A stretch of 64,000 nt of DNA. Origin: UBA1845 sp002338715 (GTDB lineage: Bacteria; Planctomycetota; Phycisphaerae; UBA1845). Each line of letters starts with the position of its first letter. Position 1 is the first letter of the stretch. The stretch is from NCBI GenBank assembly GCA_035344155.1, contig DAORAL010000004.1, positions 62,001 to 126,000 on the forward strand, given 5' to 3'. The position numbers and the translations under genes were made by a program. This document shows, piece by piece, positions 27,214 to 36,608 of the stretch. Below the pieces are notes generated by a model that was given only the letters and a program-made list of their open reading frames with translations, searched no databases and was not told the origin of the DNA.

Positions 27214-27963
27214 TTCGTTGCATGTGTCGCCAATCCAGAACTATGCAGCGATGTGGGTGGCACGTTGATGTTTCAATTCCGGGCAGCGGATTCCGCCAAC
27301 AAAGCGCAACGTTACATATCGCCATCTCGAGCCATCGGTTTGTTCACCTGATCGCCCGTCTCCGACACCATCGGGTATCAATGCCCCCGGGGTTGTTGGC
27401 AGAAGTGCCCTTCGGTATTGAGCATGGCGTTTCCCAATATCTAGAATGCGTTTGTTTTCGTGTTGATTTGGGGAAGTAACTGCGGCTTCGGACCCTGAAG
27501 CGTGAACTACGCGGACGGTGTTTCGTGAACGTTTTTGGTTTGAGCGTCGTCATTGCCTACACTTTGAGACAACTTTTCTATAAACGTCGCATCCCAATTG
27601 ACTTGCGCATTGTGTCTATGGCCATCCGAAACAGTCCCACGAATCAGCCCATCTAAAGGCTTGCCTTGGTGTCGTGCGGCGAAGTAACATTGAAGCCTGC
27701 CAATCACGGGTCGGACATAAAGAGGTCGTGGCATTAAGCAGCAACGTGGTGCGCGTGCAGTCTTTCCGGGCATAAGTCTTCAATCCAATTAACTAAGCAT
27801 TTACTTCGCACCACCCCAAGTCTTCCAAGGGAGGAAATTGAGAAGAGGGATCAGGTTTTCGCGGTGGAGTTGTGCGCACAACCACGGCCGTGTACGCGAT
27901 CTCCGCGCGCGAATTGACATGAACGGGCTACGGGCAATCGCCCAATGCAGAGGAGCGTATTCC
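27214..27963. other. Gene-free interval upstream of the second giant gene
   Basis: About 750 bases. No convincing gene, RNA or palindrome was seen. The giant gene's frame stays open back to 27838, but the signal peptide places the real start at 27964. Presumably the promoter lies here. Confidence 0.35.
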
Positions 27964-30900
27964 ATGCGCAGATCCCTTCTTCTGATGACTTTGGTACTTG
28001 GCATTCCTTGCCATGCGTTCGCCAACGTGTTTCTCCTTTCTCTGGATGCGGCATCAACACCGGCAGAACTGCACCGCGGGTCCGGTTCGCACGGGCGGGA
28101 ACCAGTGGCTGATTGGTTTCTTGGTGATCGTTCTACGAGTCTGATGTTTTTCTCGGTCGATCGCGCGAGCGCGGGCGTGTTGTCGTCAGCGGTTCGCGAG
28201 GAGTTCATGAGCGAAGAGGCGCAAGGCGACGTTTTCGCGATCGACATGTCGCAACCGTCGCTGGCTCCTTATCAGGAGATGGATGAAGAGTCGTTGGGAC
28301 TCGATCCATTCTTCAACGGTGACGATATTGATGCGCTCTCTGTCCGCGAGTCTGCCAACGTGGGCGCATCGGTTGGATACGGGTTTGAGTATTCCTCGCT
28401 TTGGCGTTTCTCAACGCTCGTGGGCCAGCCCGGGATCAAACTGGCCGGCGCTCCCAACCTCGATGGAGTGACACCTGATGACATTCTAATCGGCATCACC
28501 AACGAGATTTTTGCGTCGGGTGTCGGTGACATCGGATTGTTGCCGGGCGATGCGATCGATGCGTTGTCGCTGATGGATGTTACGCCTGACGCAACCGACC
28601 CGCGCGGTTATCGCGACGAACCCAATGGCATTCTCGATCCGGGCTTTGACTTCGCAATGTTTTCGCTCGATCCGTTCAGCCCGTCGGTACTGACGGCTGC
28701 CCAGGGCGGTACGCTGTCGCCCGCAGACATTCTTGTTACCGATTTCACCGGGATTTATGGCATTGGATTTCAGGCGAGCGAGTTGGGACTTCTCCAAGCC
28801 GACAATGTCGATGGGCTTTCGATCCTTCCGGAGCCGCGGGCGATGCTGCTCGTGTTGGTTGGTGGTGTGCTGATTGTCATGCGACGTCGCCGGTTTTGCC
28901 GGGTGATGAGCATCGTCATCGTTTCTGCGGTGATGCTTGCGGCGGGTTCCAGCGCATTGGCCCAAGGTGCACCGGTTGGACTTGGCGACGTGGACCTTGA
29001 TGGCGACATCGACCTGATGGACTTTGCCGCGATGCAGCACCTGTTGCCAACTTCGGTCGACGCGACGGGCATCATGGACTTTGACGGCGATGGTGATGTC
29101 GACGGACTCGATGCCCAATGGTTCAACGTGAATCTAGCCGGTCCGCGCGGTGATGCCGGTTGCCTCAATCCGGATCTGACGATCGAGCGCGAATTCTGCG
29201 GTAGGGGAACGGGCGGCGCCCGCGCCTACCTGACATTGAGATATGACCTTGCCCAAACCACGCTTTGCTTCGGACTGTCCGCACCATCGCCTGCACCGGG
29301 CATCAACACGGGCGGGGGCGCGATCGTCATGCCCGAGCAACCCGCCCAAAATGTCACCTTTATTCCGGGAACCAACGGCGAGCCGGAACGCATTTTCTTT
29401 TCGCATGGAATCGTCATCGGACCCGAAACGATTAACATCACCGGATCGGTCATCCTGCAACCCACAAGCAACGCGGTGCTCGACGTGCAGGTTGTCGGAG
29501 GGTCAGCCGTCCGCTACCTCTTGCGCGACTTGACCGATAGCGGTGTCAACGCGGAAAGCATTCAGCCGGCGCTTCTCGAAACGTGTGCGGATGAGGGGGC
29601 TGAGTTTGAGTTTACGCTTCGCCCGATCACCGATGAAGCCCGCTATGTGACGGGCACATGGAAGATTGTCGGGCCCAATGGTTTTCACGAGTTCACGCCG
29701 AAGCAGGGCAGCTACTCACTGATTTCAGAAGCGGGAATGATTACACAGCGGGTTCAGGTGCGGACGAAAAAAATCGATGATCCGCTGGCCATGCAGGAAT
29801 ACCACATCGAAGTAACGGCCAGGGGGCTCGACGGATGCGAGTTTCCGGTTCGAGTTTCAACCGAGTCGGTCACGATGGCCACCGCGCCCATTCAAGTCGC
29901 GCTGGGCAATCAGTTTTTTGAATCCGAAGAAAAGAAACCCGTGCCGCTGACGCTGACCAATCCGTGCAACTCACGTCTTAAGGGTACTTACACGATCACC
30001 GGTGATGGGACCAAGTATAACGTCCCGATCAGTGGCGATTTCAATCTTGGACCGCTCGAGACCATACCCATATTGGTTGAGATCAAAAACAAGAGCGGGC
30101 ATGGCCCACCCATACCACTCACCGCCAACGCGGTTCCCACCGGAGCAGCCCCCGGTAGCGGCGTCGGTTTCATGACGTTTGAACCGCCGGCGATTAAGTC
30201 GATCACGTCAAAATACAGCGCTCACTACAAAGAAGAAATGCCACCCACCCAGAAGAACAAGTGCGTGGTCTACATCGAAGGCATTACCGTCAGCGAAAAA
30301 TTCGACGTGGAGATCGATTGGCGCGGACACGGGGAGCAGGAAGTTCGTTTCAAACGACCGGGCATGCCCGACGATGTCGTCGCAACCGCAAACAACACCG
30401 CAAGCAAGAACTACAACATGAAAGACTTCGCGGTCGTCAAGATTGGCGAAGGCATGTCGGCTGTGGCTGTGTCATCGGATGGCAGCCAGACGCCGTTACC
30501 GCTAGCCGCCAACTTCGGCGTGGTGCCTCCGTTCATGGAAATCCCCACAACGGCGACGGCGCTCACCTGGGAACTAAATAGCACCAGCGAATTGAAATAC
30601 CGCGGATGGAAACTGGGTGTCGAGCCGTTTGAAGGAACGATTCCCGGCAATGGATTCCCGTCACAGGTTCCCGCGCAAGGTGGTCAGGAATGGAAGTGGT
30701 CGCCGAAAGTTGAAGTGGAGCACGCCATCAGCGGAAGCAACAAGACGGCTGAGGCAAAAGCCACCGTCGGGGCCGGTTTTTCCACATCAGGTGTGGTGGA
30801 TAAAGCCAGTAATCTCGCTGAAAAGATCGGCCCCAAAACGTTCGGCGTCCAAGCCAGCGGTGCGCACGCATTCGGTGCTGGATGGACCGTCACGCCAGCC

Positions 30901-33900
30901 GCGGCTGAGTGGACGTTCAACGAAGCGACCTACGGCGTAACGGGCGAGGGTTCGCTTTCGATACCACCCGATCCCGCGGAATTTACGGTCATCGTGTGGG
31001 GCGTTCCCGTGCCGTTGTATTGGCAGGGAAAAGCCGGGCTCACCATTGAAGCGCTGATCGGTGTGACCAGCATCGCCACGCCAGACCAGATGAGTCTAAA
31101 AGCCGCCTTTGGCATCGGTCCGTTTTTTGAGTTGATCCTGGGTTTGGGAAGGCCGAGTATGATCCCGTTGACACTGGAGTCATTCTTCGGAGGCAAGGCC
31201 ATCTTCGGGTTCCAGTATCCAGGCACCGGAGACGACCCCAAGTTCTTCACGAAACTCGATCTCAGCGCGAAGGGTGGACTTCGGGCGAAGGCGTGGATCT
31301 TCTCGCTGACGCTGGGCAGTGTCGAATGCACCTACAAGCATTTCTGCTCATCGGGCTGTTTCTCGTGCGGGATCGGGTTCGGTGGCAGTCGCTCGCTCGA
31401 TGAAGCAAACTGGCGGGTGATGCCGCGCGACTATGTGCATCACGATTACAACACGTTCACCGGTTACCTGATGGATGCAAGTCGCATGAGTGGCGCCGAT
31501 GAAATCGTCGTCGTCACCGATGGTTATCCATTCAATGAAGTCGCGTTGGCGGCTGCACGCAACGATCGATTGCTTTTGTGGCTGACAGACGACCTGGGAC
31601 GCGGCGCGCTGGATCGCACCAAACTTCAGTTCAGCCGCAACACCGGTTCCGGTTGGAGCACGCCGGTGGATGTTGCCGACGACGGGACGGCTGACTTCGA
31701 CCCGCAGCTTGTCGGTTTCAACAATGGCAATGCCGTCGCGGCTTGGATGAACACCTACACGACACTGCCGGGCGAGACCGAGATCGAAACCATTCCGCCG
31801 TACTTTGAAATTGCCGTCGCGACCTATGACGGAAGCACGAACACCTGGTCAGCATCGGAGAACCTTACCTCCAACGGCATCGTCGACTTCAATCCGAAGC
31901 TCGCGGGCGCTGACGATGGAACAGCCCTGCTCGTTTGGGCGACCAATCCCGACAACGTGATCGTCAGCACCATAGGAAGTCCTGCCGACATCATGTATTC
32001 GCGTTTCAACGGCAGCAGTTGGAGCGTACCGCAGGTGGCGGTCAGCGGTATCGCCGGACTTAACGAACTGGACGTTGCCTACAAGGGCACCGAAGGCGTG
32101 ATCGTCTACTCGCGCGACGTCGATGGCGATTTTGCGACGTCGACTGACATCGATTTGTTCGCCAGCACGTTTGACGGTTCGACGTGGGGCGCGCCGGTGC
32201 GGCTGACGAATGATGCGCTGTCCGACTTCGCGCCGAGTCCTGCGTACGATGCCAATGGCGACCTGCTTCTCGTGTGGAACCGCGACGGCGATCTCGTGTC
32301 GTCGGGTGATCTAAGTCTGACGACAATCAATACGATCATCGATCGCGATGCGCCGCGCTACGGGCCAAATGTTTTCGACCTCGCCATCGGTCCGCAGGGC
32401 CGCGTCGCGCTGGCTTGGCCCGAAGACAGCGACGAACTCGTTGACGTGCACTATGCCATCTACGATGCCGACCACGCGATGTGGAGCGAAACGCTCCGGA
32501 TGACGTCCGACCGCGACGAAGAGCGCGACATGAGCGCGGCGTTGACGTCGAACGGCGTGTTGGCAGTCGCGTATGACAAAGTGCGCTTGGTCACGTCCCA
32601 GGAAACGATCGAACTGGATGGCGAGATTGTCGACATCGATGTGCCGGTCGTGGACTCGGTGGATCTGGTCGTCGCCGAACGTGTGATCGCAGCCGACGTC
32701 GCCATCGAATTGAGCGGGCTGACGTTCGATCCGGGCTCGCCGCTTTCCGGTGATGTCACGACGGTTGGTATCGTGGTGCAAAACGTGGGCGATCTTGCTG
32801 TCGAAGATGTCGATGTCGCTGTTTACGAAGGCGACCCGGAGGCGAGCGGTGTGCTCGTGGCATCGGGTACGATCAGCGGACCGATCGCGGCTGGCACGAC
32901 CAGTACAATCCAGTTGCTGTGGACGGTTCCCGTGACCAACACGACGTTGACGCTTTACGCGGTGGTTGATCCGGACGAAGTGCAGGACGACGTCGACCGT
33001 TCCAACAACACCGTGTCGGTCGTCATTCTCGCGCCCGATCTGGAAATCGATACGCTGCTTGTCGAAGGCAATGGGCCGTGCGATCGACTGGTGACGGCGA
33101 CGGTGACCAACAGCGGTCAGAGCGATGCAGCCGCCCACGTGTTGAGTTTGCGTGAAGGGGCAGCCGACGGTCCCGAGTTGGATTCTGCTGCGGTTCCGGC
33201 GCTGGCCAGTGGTGCGACGTTTACGACCGAGTTCAATCTCGTCGCGCCGGCAACGTCCAATGGTGTCGCCTTGGTATTCCTCCGTGTGGACGATACCGAT
33301 GTGGTGCTCGAAGTGGACGAAAGCAACAACGTTCGCAACGCGCAGATTAGTCTGGGCGATCCCTTCACCGACGACTGCAACGGCAACGGGGTGGCTGACA
33401 CCTGCGACCTGCTGTTGGCGACAAGCAGCGACTGCAACGTCAACAACATTCCCGACGAATGTGAAGTCGATTGCAACACCAACGGCACGCCCGACGACTG
33501 CGACATTGCGGGCGCGAGCGATGACGTAAACACCAACGGCATCCCCGATGAGTGCGAAGACTGCAACAACAATGGCACGGTCGATTCGCAGGACATCGCC
33601 AACCTGACGAGCGACGATTGCAACAGCAACGGCGTGCCCGACGAGTGCGAACCGGATTGCAACGGCAACAACATCGCCGACGAATGCGACATCGCCAAGG
33701 GCACCAGTTTCGACTGCAACGAAAATCAGATACCCGACTCGTGCGAGTTGGCCACCAACGACTGCAACACCAACGGCAGTCCGGACGATTGTGACCTGAT
33801 GTTCAGCACACCCGATTGCAACACCAACGCGATCCCCGATGAGTGTGAGGACAACAGCGACAACGATGGCGACGGCGTGCCGGCAGTCTGCGACAACTGC

Positions 33901-34062
33901 CCGGATGACCCCAATCCGAGTCAGACCGATACCGATGGCGACGGAATCGGTGACGCCTGCGATGTCGCCCGGGCAGATGGCCCGTCGCGCAGCCGCGAAC
34001 TGTTATCGCCATCGATCGATCGCGGTCGATTCGGGCCGGGTCGTGCGTCGGTCCTGACGTAA
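27964..34062 (+). CDS. Second giant exported protein: PEP-CTERM module fused to a CARDB/Asn-Cys repeat protein
   Basis: Protein of 2,032 residues starting with a signal peptide (MRRSLLLMTLVLGIPCHAFA). Residues ~22-285 form a compact domain that ends in a PEP-CTERM signal (LPEPRAMLLVLVGG...MRRRRF, PEP ~289). Residue 315 (ATG 28906) begins a second signal peptide, MSIVIVSAVMLAAGSSALAQ, in the same frame and without a stop. After it come a dockerin-like pair (DLDGDIDLMDF; DFDGDGDVDG), a long beta-rich region, a repeat region resembling hydrolase-like propeller blades (~1200-1550), CARDB-type domains (~1580-1800; DRSNNTVSVVIL), ten or so DCNxNxxPDxCD repeats, and a thrombospondin-3-like tail. Whether it is cut into two proteins is unknown. 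A surface or extracellular role is likely. Confidence 0.85.
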   Translation: MRRSLLLMTLVLGIPCHAFANVFLLSLDAASTPAELHRGSGSHGREPVADWFLGDRSTSLMFFSVDRASAGVLSSAVREEFMSEEAQGDVFAIDMSQPSLAPYQEMDEESLGLDPFFNGDDIDALSVRESANVGASVGYGFEYSSLWRFSTLVGQPGIKLAGAPNLDGVTPDDILIGITNEIFASGVGDIGLLPGDAIDALSLMDVTPDATDPRGYRDEPNGILDPGFDFAMFSLDPFSPSVLTAAQGGTLSPADILVTDFTGIYGIGFQASELGLLQADNVDGLSILPEPRAMLLVLVGGVLIVMRRRRFCRVMSIVIVSAVMLAAGSSALAQGAPVGLGDVDLDGDIDLMDFAAMQHLLPTSVDATGIMDFDGDGDVDGLDAQWFNVNLAGPRGDAGCLNPDLTIEREFCGRGTGGARAYLTLRYDLAQTTLCFGLSAPSPAPGINTGGGAIVMPEQPAQNVTFIPGTNGEPERIFFSHGIVIGPETINITGSVILQPTSNAVLDVQVVGGSAVRYLLRDLTDSGVNAESIQPALLETCADEGAEFEFTLRPITDEARYVTGTWKIVGPNGFHEFTPKQGSYSLISEAGMITQRVQVRTKKIDDPLAMQEYHIEVTARGLDGCEFPVRVSTESVTMATAPIQVALGNQFFESEEKKPVPLTLTNPCNSRLKGTYTITGDGTKYNVPISGDFNLGPLETIPILVEIKNKSGHGPPIPLTANAVPTGAAPGSGVGFMTFEPPAIKSITSKYSAHYKEEMPPTQKNKCVVYIEGITVSEKFDVEIDWRGHGEQEVRFKRPGMPDDVVATANNTASKNYNMKDFAVVKIGEGMSAVAVSSDGSQTPLPLAANFGVVPPFMEIPTTATALTWELNSTSELKYRGWKLGVEPFEGTIPGNGFPSQVPAQGGQEWKWSPKVEVEHAISGSNKTAEAKATVGAGFSTSGVVDKASNLAEKIGPKTFGVQASGAHAFGAGWTVTPAAAEWTFNEATYGVTGEGSLSIPPDPAEFTVIVWGVPVPLYWQGKAGLTIEALIGVTSIATPDQMSLKAAFGIGPFFELILGLGRPSMIPLTLESFFGGKAIFGFQYPGTGDDPKFFTKLDLSAKGGLRAKAWIFSLTLGSVECTYKHFCSSGCFSCGIGFGGSRSLDEANWRVMPRDYVHHDYNTFTGYLMDASRMSGADEIVVVTDGYPFNEVALAAARNDRLLLWLTDDLGRGALDRTKLQFSRNTGSGWSTPVDVADDGTADFDPQLVGFNNGNAVAAWMNTYTTLPGETEIETIPPYFEIAVATYDGSTNTWSASENLTSNGIVDFNPKLAGADDGTALLVWATNPDNVIVSTIGSPADIMYSRFNGSSWSVPQVAVSGIAGLNELDVAYKGTEGVIVYSRDVDGDFATSTDIDLFASTFDGSTWGAPVRLTNDALSDFAPSPAYDANGDLLLVWNRDGDLVSSGDLSLTTINTIIDRDAPRYGPNVFDLAIGPQGRVALAWPEDSDELVDVHYAIYDADHAMWSETLRMTSDRDEERDMSAALTSNGVLAVAYDKVRLVTSQETIELDGEIVDIDVPVVDSVDLVVAERVIAADVAIELSGLTFDPGSPLSGDVTTVGIVVQNVGDLAVEDVDVAVYEGDPEASGVLVASGTISGPIAAGTTSTIQLLWTVPVTNTTLTLYAVVDPDEVQDDVDRSNNTVSVVILAPDLEIDTLLVEGNGPCDRLVTATVTNSGQSDAAAHVLSLREGAADGPELDSAAVPALASGATFTTEFNLVAPATSNGVALVFLRVDDTDVVLEVDESNNVRNAQISLGDPFTDDCNGNGVADTCDLLLATSSDCNVNNIPDECEVDCNTNGTPDDCDIAGASDDVNTNGIPDECEDCNNNGTVDSQDIANLTSDDCNSNGVPDECEPDCNGNNIADECDIAKGTSFDCNENQIPDSCELATNDCNTNGSPDDCDLMFSTPDCNTNAIPDECEDNSDNDGDGVPAVCDNCPDDPNPSQTDTDGDGIGDACDVARADGPSRSRELLSPSIDRGRFGPGRASVLT

Positions 34063-34231
34063 AGGACAAACGCTGAGGTATAGGACAAATCCTGCGACCG
34101 GCTCATGATGTGAGAGTCGGTTGCCAAACGACATACGCGGTGGCTGGCGCGAACAATCGTGCCATCCGCCGCGTTGTCGTAGACGCCGATGCGGTCTGGT
34201 GCTATCGTGCCATCAGAAAGGGCGGCGCATC

Positions 34232-34435
34232 ATGCTGAACATCGACGGTAACACCACGGTACGCGAACTGCTGACAAAACACCCTGGCGCGTTTGACGTG
34301 CTCGCTTCGCACGGGATGTGCCAGAGTTGCAAGGACAATCCGCCGCCGGTTCCGCTCGCCCATTTCGCCCACAAACATTGCGACGGCGATCTGCAAAACC
34401 TGATCAACGAAGTGGAAGCCGCCGTCGGTCAGTAG
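34232..34435 (+). CDS. DUF542/DUF1858-like small iron-centre-associated protein
   Basis: Protein of 67 residues from ATG 34232, with AGAAAGGG upstream. It has the compact helical domain seen at the N-terminus of ScdA/YtfE-like repair-of-iron-centre proteins and in DUF1858 proteins: LNIDGNTTVRELLTKHPGAFDVLASHGM followed by CQSC, then HFAHKHCDGDLQNLI. The CxxC pair and a third Cys could bind a metal or nitrosative ligand. The full ScdA hemerythrin domain is absent. Related domains occur near respiratory and nitric-oxide genes; a possible heme-oxidase-like membrane protein is encoded at 36.1 kb. The function is not established. Confidence 0.75.
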   Translation: MLNIDGNTTVRELLTKHPGAFDVLASHGMCQSCKDNPPPVPLAHFAHKHCDGDLQNLINEVEAAVGQ

Positions 34436-34464
34436 AGGCAACAGAACGCATATAAGAAAGACCC

Positions 34465-34755
34465 GTGACCGAAACTCCAGATCACCCGTGGTTTGTCTAC
34501 TTACTCCGTTGCAATGACGGCTCGCTATACACGGGGATCACCACCGACGTCCCAAGACGATACAAACAGCACCAAGCCGGCACCGCATCTCGCTACACCC
34601 GAAGCCGCCTCCCAGTCCGCATCGTCTACCAGGAAAAAGTCGCAGACCGAAGCGCAGCGCTAAAACGCGAATCGGCGATCAAGGCCATGTCGCGCAGCGA
34701 GAAATTGGACTTGATCCAGGCAAGACAAGAACCTCATGTTGCATCGGTCATTTGA
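34465..34755 (+). CDS. GIY-YIG nuclease superfamily protein (YhbQ/UPF0213-like)
   Basis: Protein of 96 residues starting at GTG 34465. It has the GIY-YIG core WFVYLLRCNDGSLYTGITTDVPRRYKQH followed by the conserved HQAGTASRYTRSRLPV loop and the EKVADRSAALKRESAIK helix of the UPF0213/YhbQ group. The length is typical. Such proteins are thought to be DNA-binding nucleases of the single-domain GIY-YIG type with a role in DNA repair or growth fitness; the exact role is unclear. The GIY motif here reads VYLL...YTG. It stands 29 bases after the DUF542-like gene, and its 3' end precedes a lipoprotein gene by 31 bases, so all three may share a transcript. Confidence 0.92.
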   Translation: MTETPDHPWFVYLLRCNDGSLYTGITTDVPRRYKQHQAGTASRYTRSRLPVRIVYQEKVADRSAALKRESAIKAMSRSEKLDLIQARQEPHVASVI

Positions 34756-34786
34756 TGACGCCCAGCGTGTCAGCAGAGGAGCCAAA

Positions 34787-35920
34787 ATGATCCGAACCAA
34801 TTTGGTCGTATGTTGCATGGGCTTAGCCTTGACATCGTTTGGCTGCGTCCCAAGCAGGAGCGATCAGCGGTTTTCCACTGAGCCTGCCGGTTTCATTTAC
34901 ATGGAAGCCAACCATGGCTGGGGACACATCGCCACCTTGCGAATTGTCGATTGGGGCGACAAGTGGATCAACGTATCGGTGACCGATGCGGAAGGTCGCA
35001 CCAAGATCGGCAACATGAGTCGCAATCAGTATCATCGCTTGCTTTCGGATCTGCGATCGCTTCGCGTCTTCGAACTGAATTCGTTCTCGCGTGACAACGT
35101 TTGTGACGCCGACTTGTATCGAATCACCGTTTGCGACGGGCGAAAGCGCAATCGAATTCAAATCTACTGCCCGTGGGACAGCATCAGTGATTCAGACACG
35201 CCGGCCACGATTGCGGTTGGGGCCTCGTACGGTTCGAAACCGCATGCCGATCTCGTCGAGCGACTGCTTGAGGAAACGAGAAATTACGATTTGCGTTGGG
35301 ATATTTGCACCTATTCATTTGATCCTGAGCGTCGTTTGATTGACACAATGAACGCCGAAGTCGCGGACATGTTCTTCACCGACCAGGGTGAATTGATGTA
35401 TGCCACAATAGAATTTCCCGAGTGGGCTGGCGGTGAGGCGGAAGAACCTGACGGATGCGTCGTCTGGCATTCAGCCGACAAACTACGGACGCCGCTGAGA
35501 ATTCCACATGACGTGATCGACGGCGGAGACGACCGTGGTCCCGGGCCGTTGTTCCCAAGGCCACAGAATATAATCGATACCGAGCAATCTTACCCGCCAC
35601 TCGGCGAGCCTTTGACTGCACGTGATCGGAAAACGGAACCATTGGTTCAGGGAAGGATGCTGTGCAATGGGAAAGTGGCGATGTGTGTTGCAACAGACGA
35701 CGGCACTGCGTTAATTGCGTACCTTACCGATCACCCGTCGGCGTATAGATCGGTGCTCCATCTCAATGATCTAACCATCCATCAAAAGCAGATCGATATC
35801 GCGCCGGATGGGTCTCGGGCGGCATGGATCAACAAAGGCCGCCTGTTTGTTGACGATCACCTCGACTTGGACTGCGAGTGGCTGGTAAGTACGCTTGAGT
35901 CGTCAGTCAAAGACCAGTGA
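34787..35920 (+). CDS. Hypothetical lipoprotein
   Basis: Protein of 377 residues. The start ATG 34787 is supported by AGAGGAG and by the lipoprotein signal MIRTNLVVCCMGLALTSFGC, with the lipidated Cys at about residue 20. The mature part begins with Ser/Asp-rich residues, then alternates beta strands with short helices (WGDKWINVSVTD; NQYHRLLSDLRSLRVFEL); later there is a beta-propeller-like style (TDDGTALIAYLTD). I recognise no family motif. It starts 31 bases after the GIY-YIG stop codon. It is probably anchored at a membrane facing the periplasm-like space. I have no function to propose. Confidence 0.7.
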   Translation: MIRTNLVVCCMGLALTSFGCVPSRSDQRFSTEPAGFIYMEANHGWGHIATLRIVDWGDKWINVSVTDAEGRTKIGNMSRNQYHRLLSDLRSLRVFELNSFSRDNVCDADLYRITVCDGRKRNRIQIYCPWDSISDSDTPATIAVGASYGSKPHADLVERLLEETRNYDLRWDICTYSFDPERRLIDTMNAEVADMFFTDQGELMYATIEFPEWAGGEAEEPDGCVVWHSADKLRTPLRIPHDVIDGGDDRGPGPLFPRPQNIIDTEQSYPPLGEPLTARDRKTEPLVQGRMLCNGKVAMCVATDDGTALIAYLTDHPSAYRSVLHLNDLTIHQKQIDIAPDGSRAAWINKGRLFVDDHLDLDCEWLVSTLESSVKDQ

Positions 35921-36065
35921 GCCAGCCGACATATCCAAAAAAAACTGCACAAGTGTTTCCAATTTGCGCATGGAAGACGGGCCGGTCGACTTGGCCGATC
36001 CGGGGGCGGTTGCGCCAAAATGTCCTGCAGACAATTTCGAACCGCTGCACTATGATTCCGGCATC

Positions 36066-36608
36066 ATGAATGAATCCACGTTGAAGTTTCCTGCCCACTA
36101 CCGTTCTGTTGTTCGTGTTTACTTGCGGTTTGCTTCGATCTTTCTTGTGGTGGGGTTGCTTAGCGGCGTCGCGTTTCAGGAATCGTCGAAGAAGTTCAAT
36201 CTCGAAGCGGCTGGCGACTTGAGCTATTGGGATGCGAATCTGCGGTTGGCGCTGGTGCATGGGCACATCCTCTTCATCGGTGTGCTGCTTCCGGTGGCGC
36301 TGCTCGGGATGATGCATCTGGCTTGGGCGCATGGCGGTGCAGAGATCGGCCCGAAGGCGATGCGCTGGACCTCGCGACTCTACCTGCCGTGTGCGGCTGT
36401 CACTGTGGGGCTGATGTTGTACAAAGGCTATCACGTGCTGCTCAGCGCCCGATTCGGCACGACCAACCTCGACGCAATCAATGCCGCGTATTTCGGGGGA
36501 GCCGTTGCGCTTCGGCACACGGTCTACGGTTTGGCCCACACGGGCATGGCGATCGGGTTGGGGATTTTCGTCTGGTCCCTGTGGCGCAGCCTGCGCGACC
36601 GCTCGTAA
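36066..36608 (+). CDS. DUF2871-like membrane protein with conserved His pairs
   Basis: Protein of 180 residues from ATG 36066 with about five membrane helices. A HGHILFIGVLL motif follows the first helix and loop, and LRHTVYGLAHTGMAIGLGI near the C-terminus carries more His residues. This arrangement resembles the DUF2871/heme-oxidase-subunit-I-like small proteins, where such His residues could coordinate heme or copper. This is family-level inference; no full oxidase core (six-His) is present. The DUF542-like iron-centre protein encoded 1.6 kb upstream is the only suggestive neighbour. The upstream extension of the reading frame to 35895 has poor composition and is excluded. Confidence 0.65.
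   Translation: MNESTLKFPAHYRSVVRVYLRFASIFLVVGLLSGVAFQESSKKFNLEAAGDLSYWDANLRLALVHGHILFIGVLLPVALLGMMHLAWAHGGAEIGPKAMRWTSRLYLPCAAVTVGLMLYKGYHVLLSARFGTTNLDAINAAYFGGAVALRHTVYGLAHTGMAIGLGIFVWSLWRSLRDRS

Noticed and set aside
32311..33138. Minus-strand open frame of 275 codons within the second giant gene
   Set aside because: Antisense frame of a repetitive coding region, with His/Arg-rich composition and no motif.
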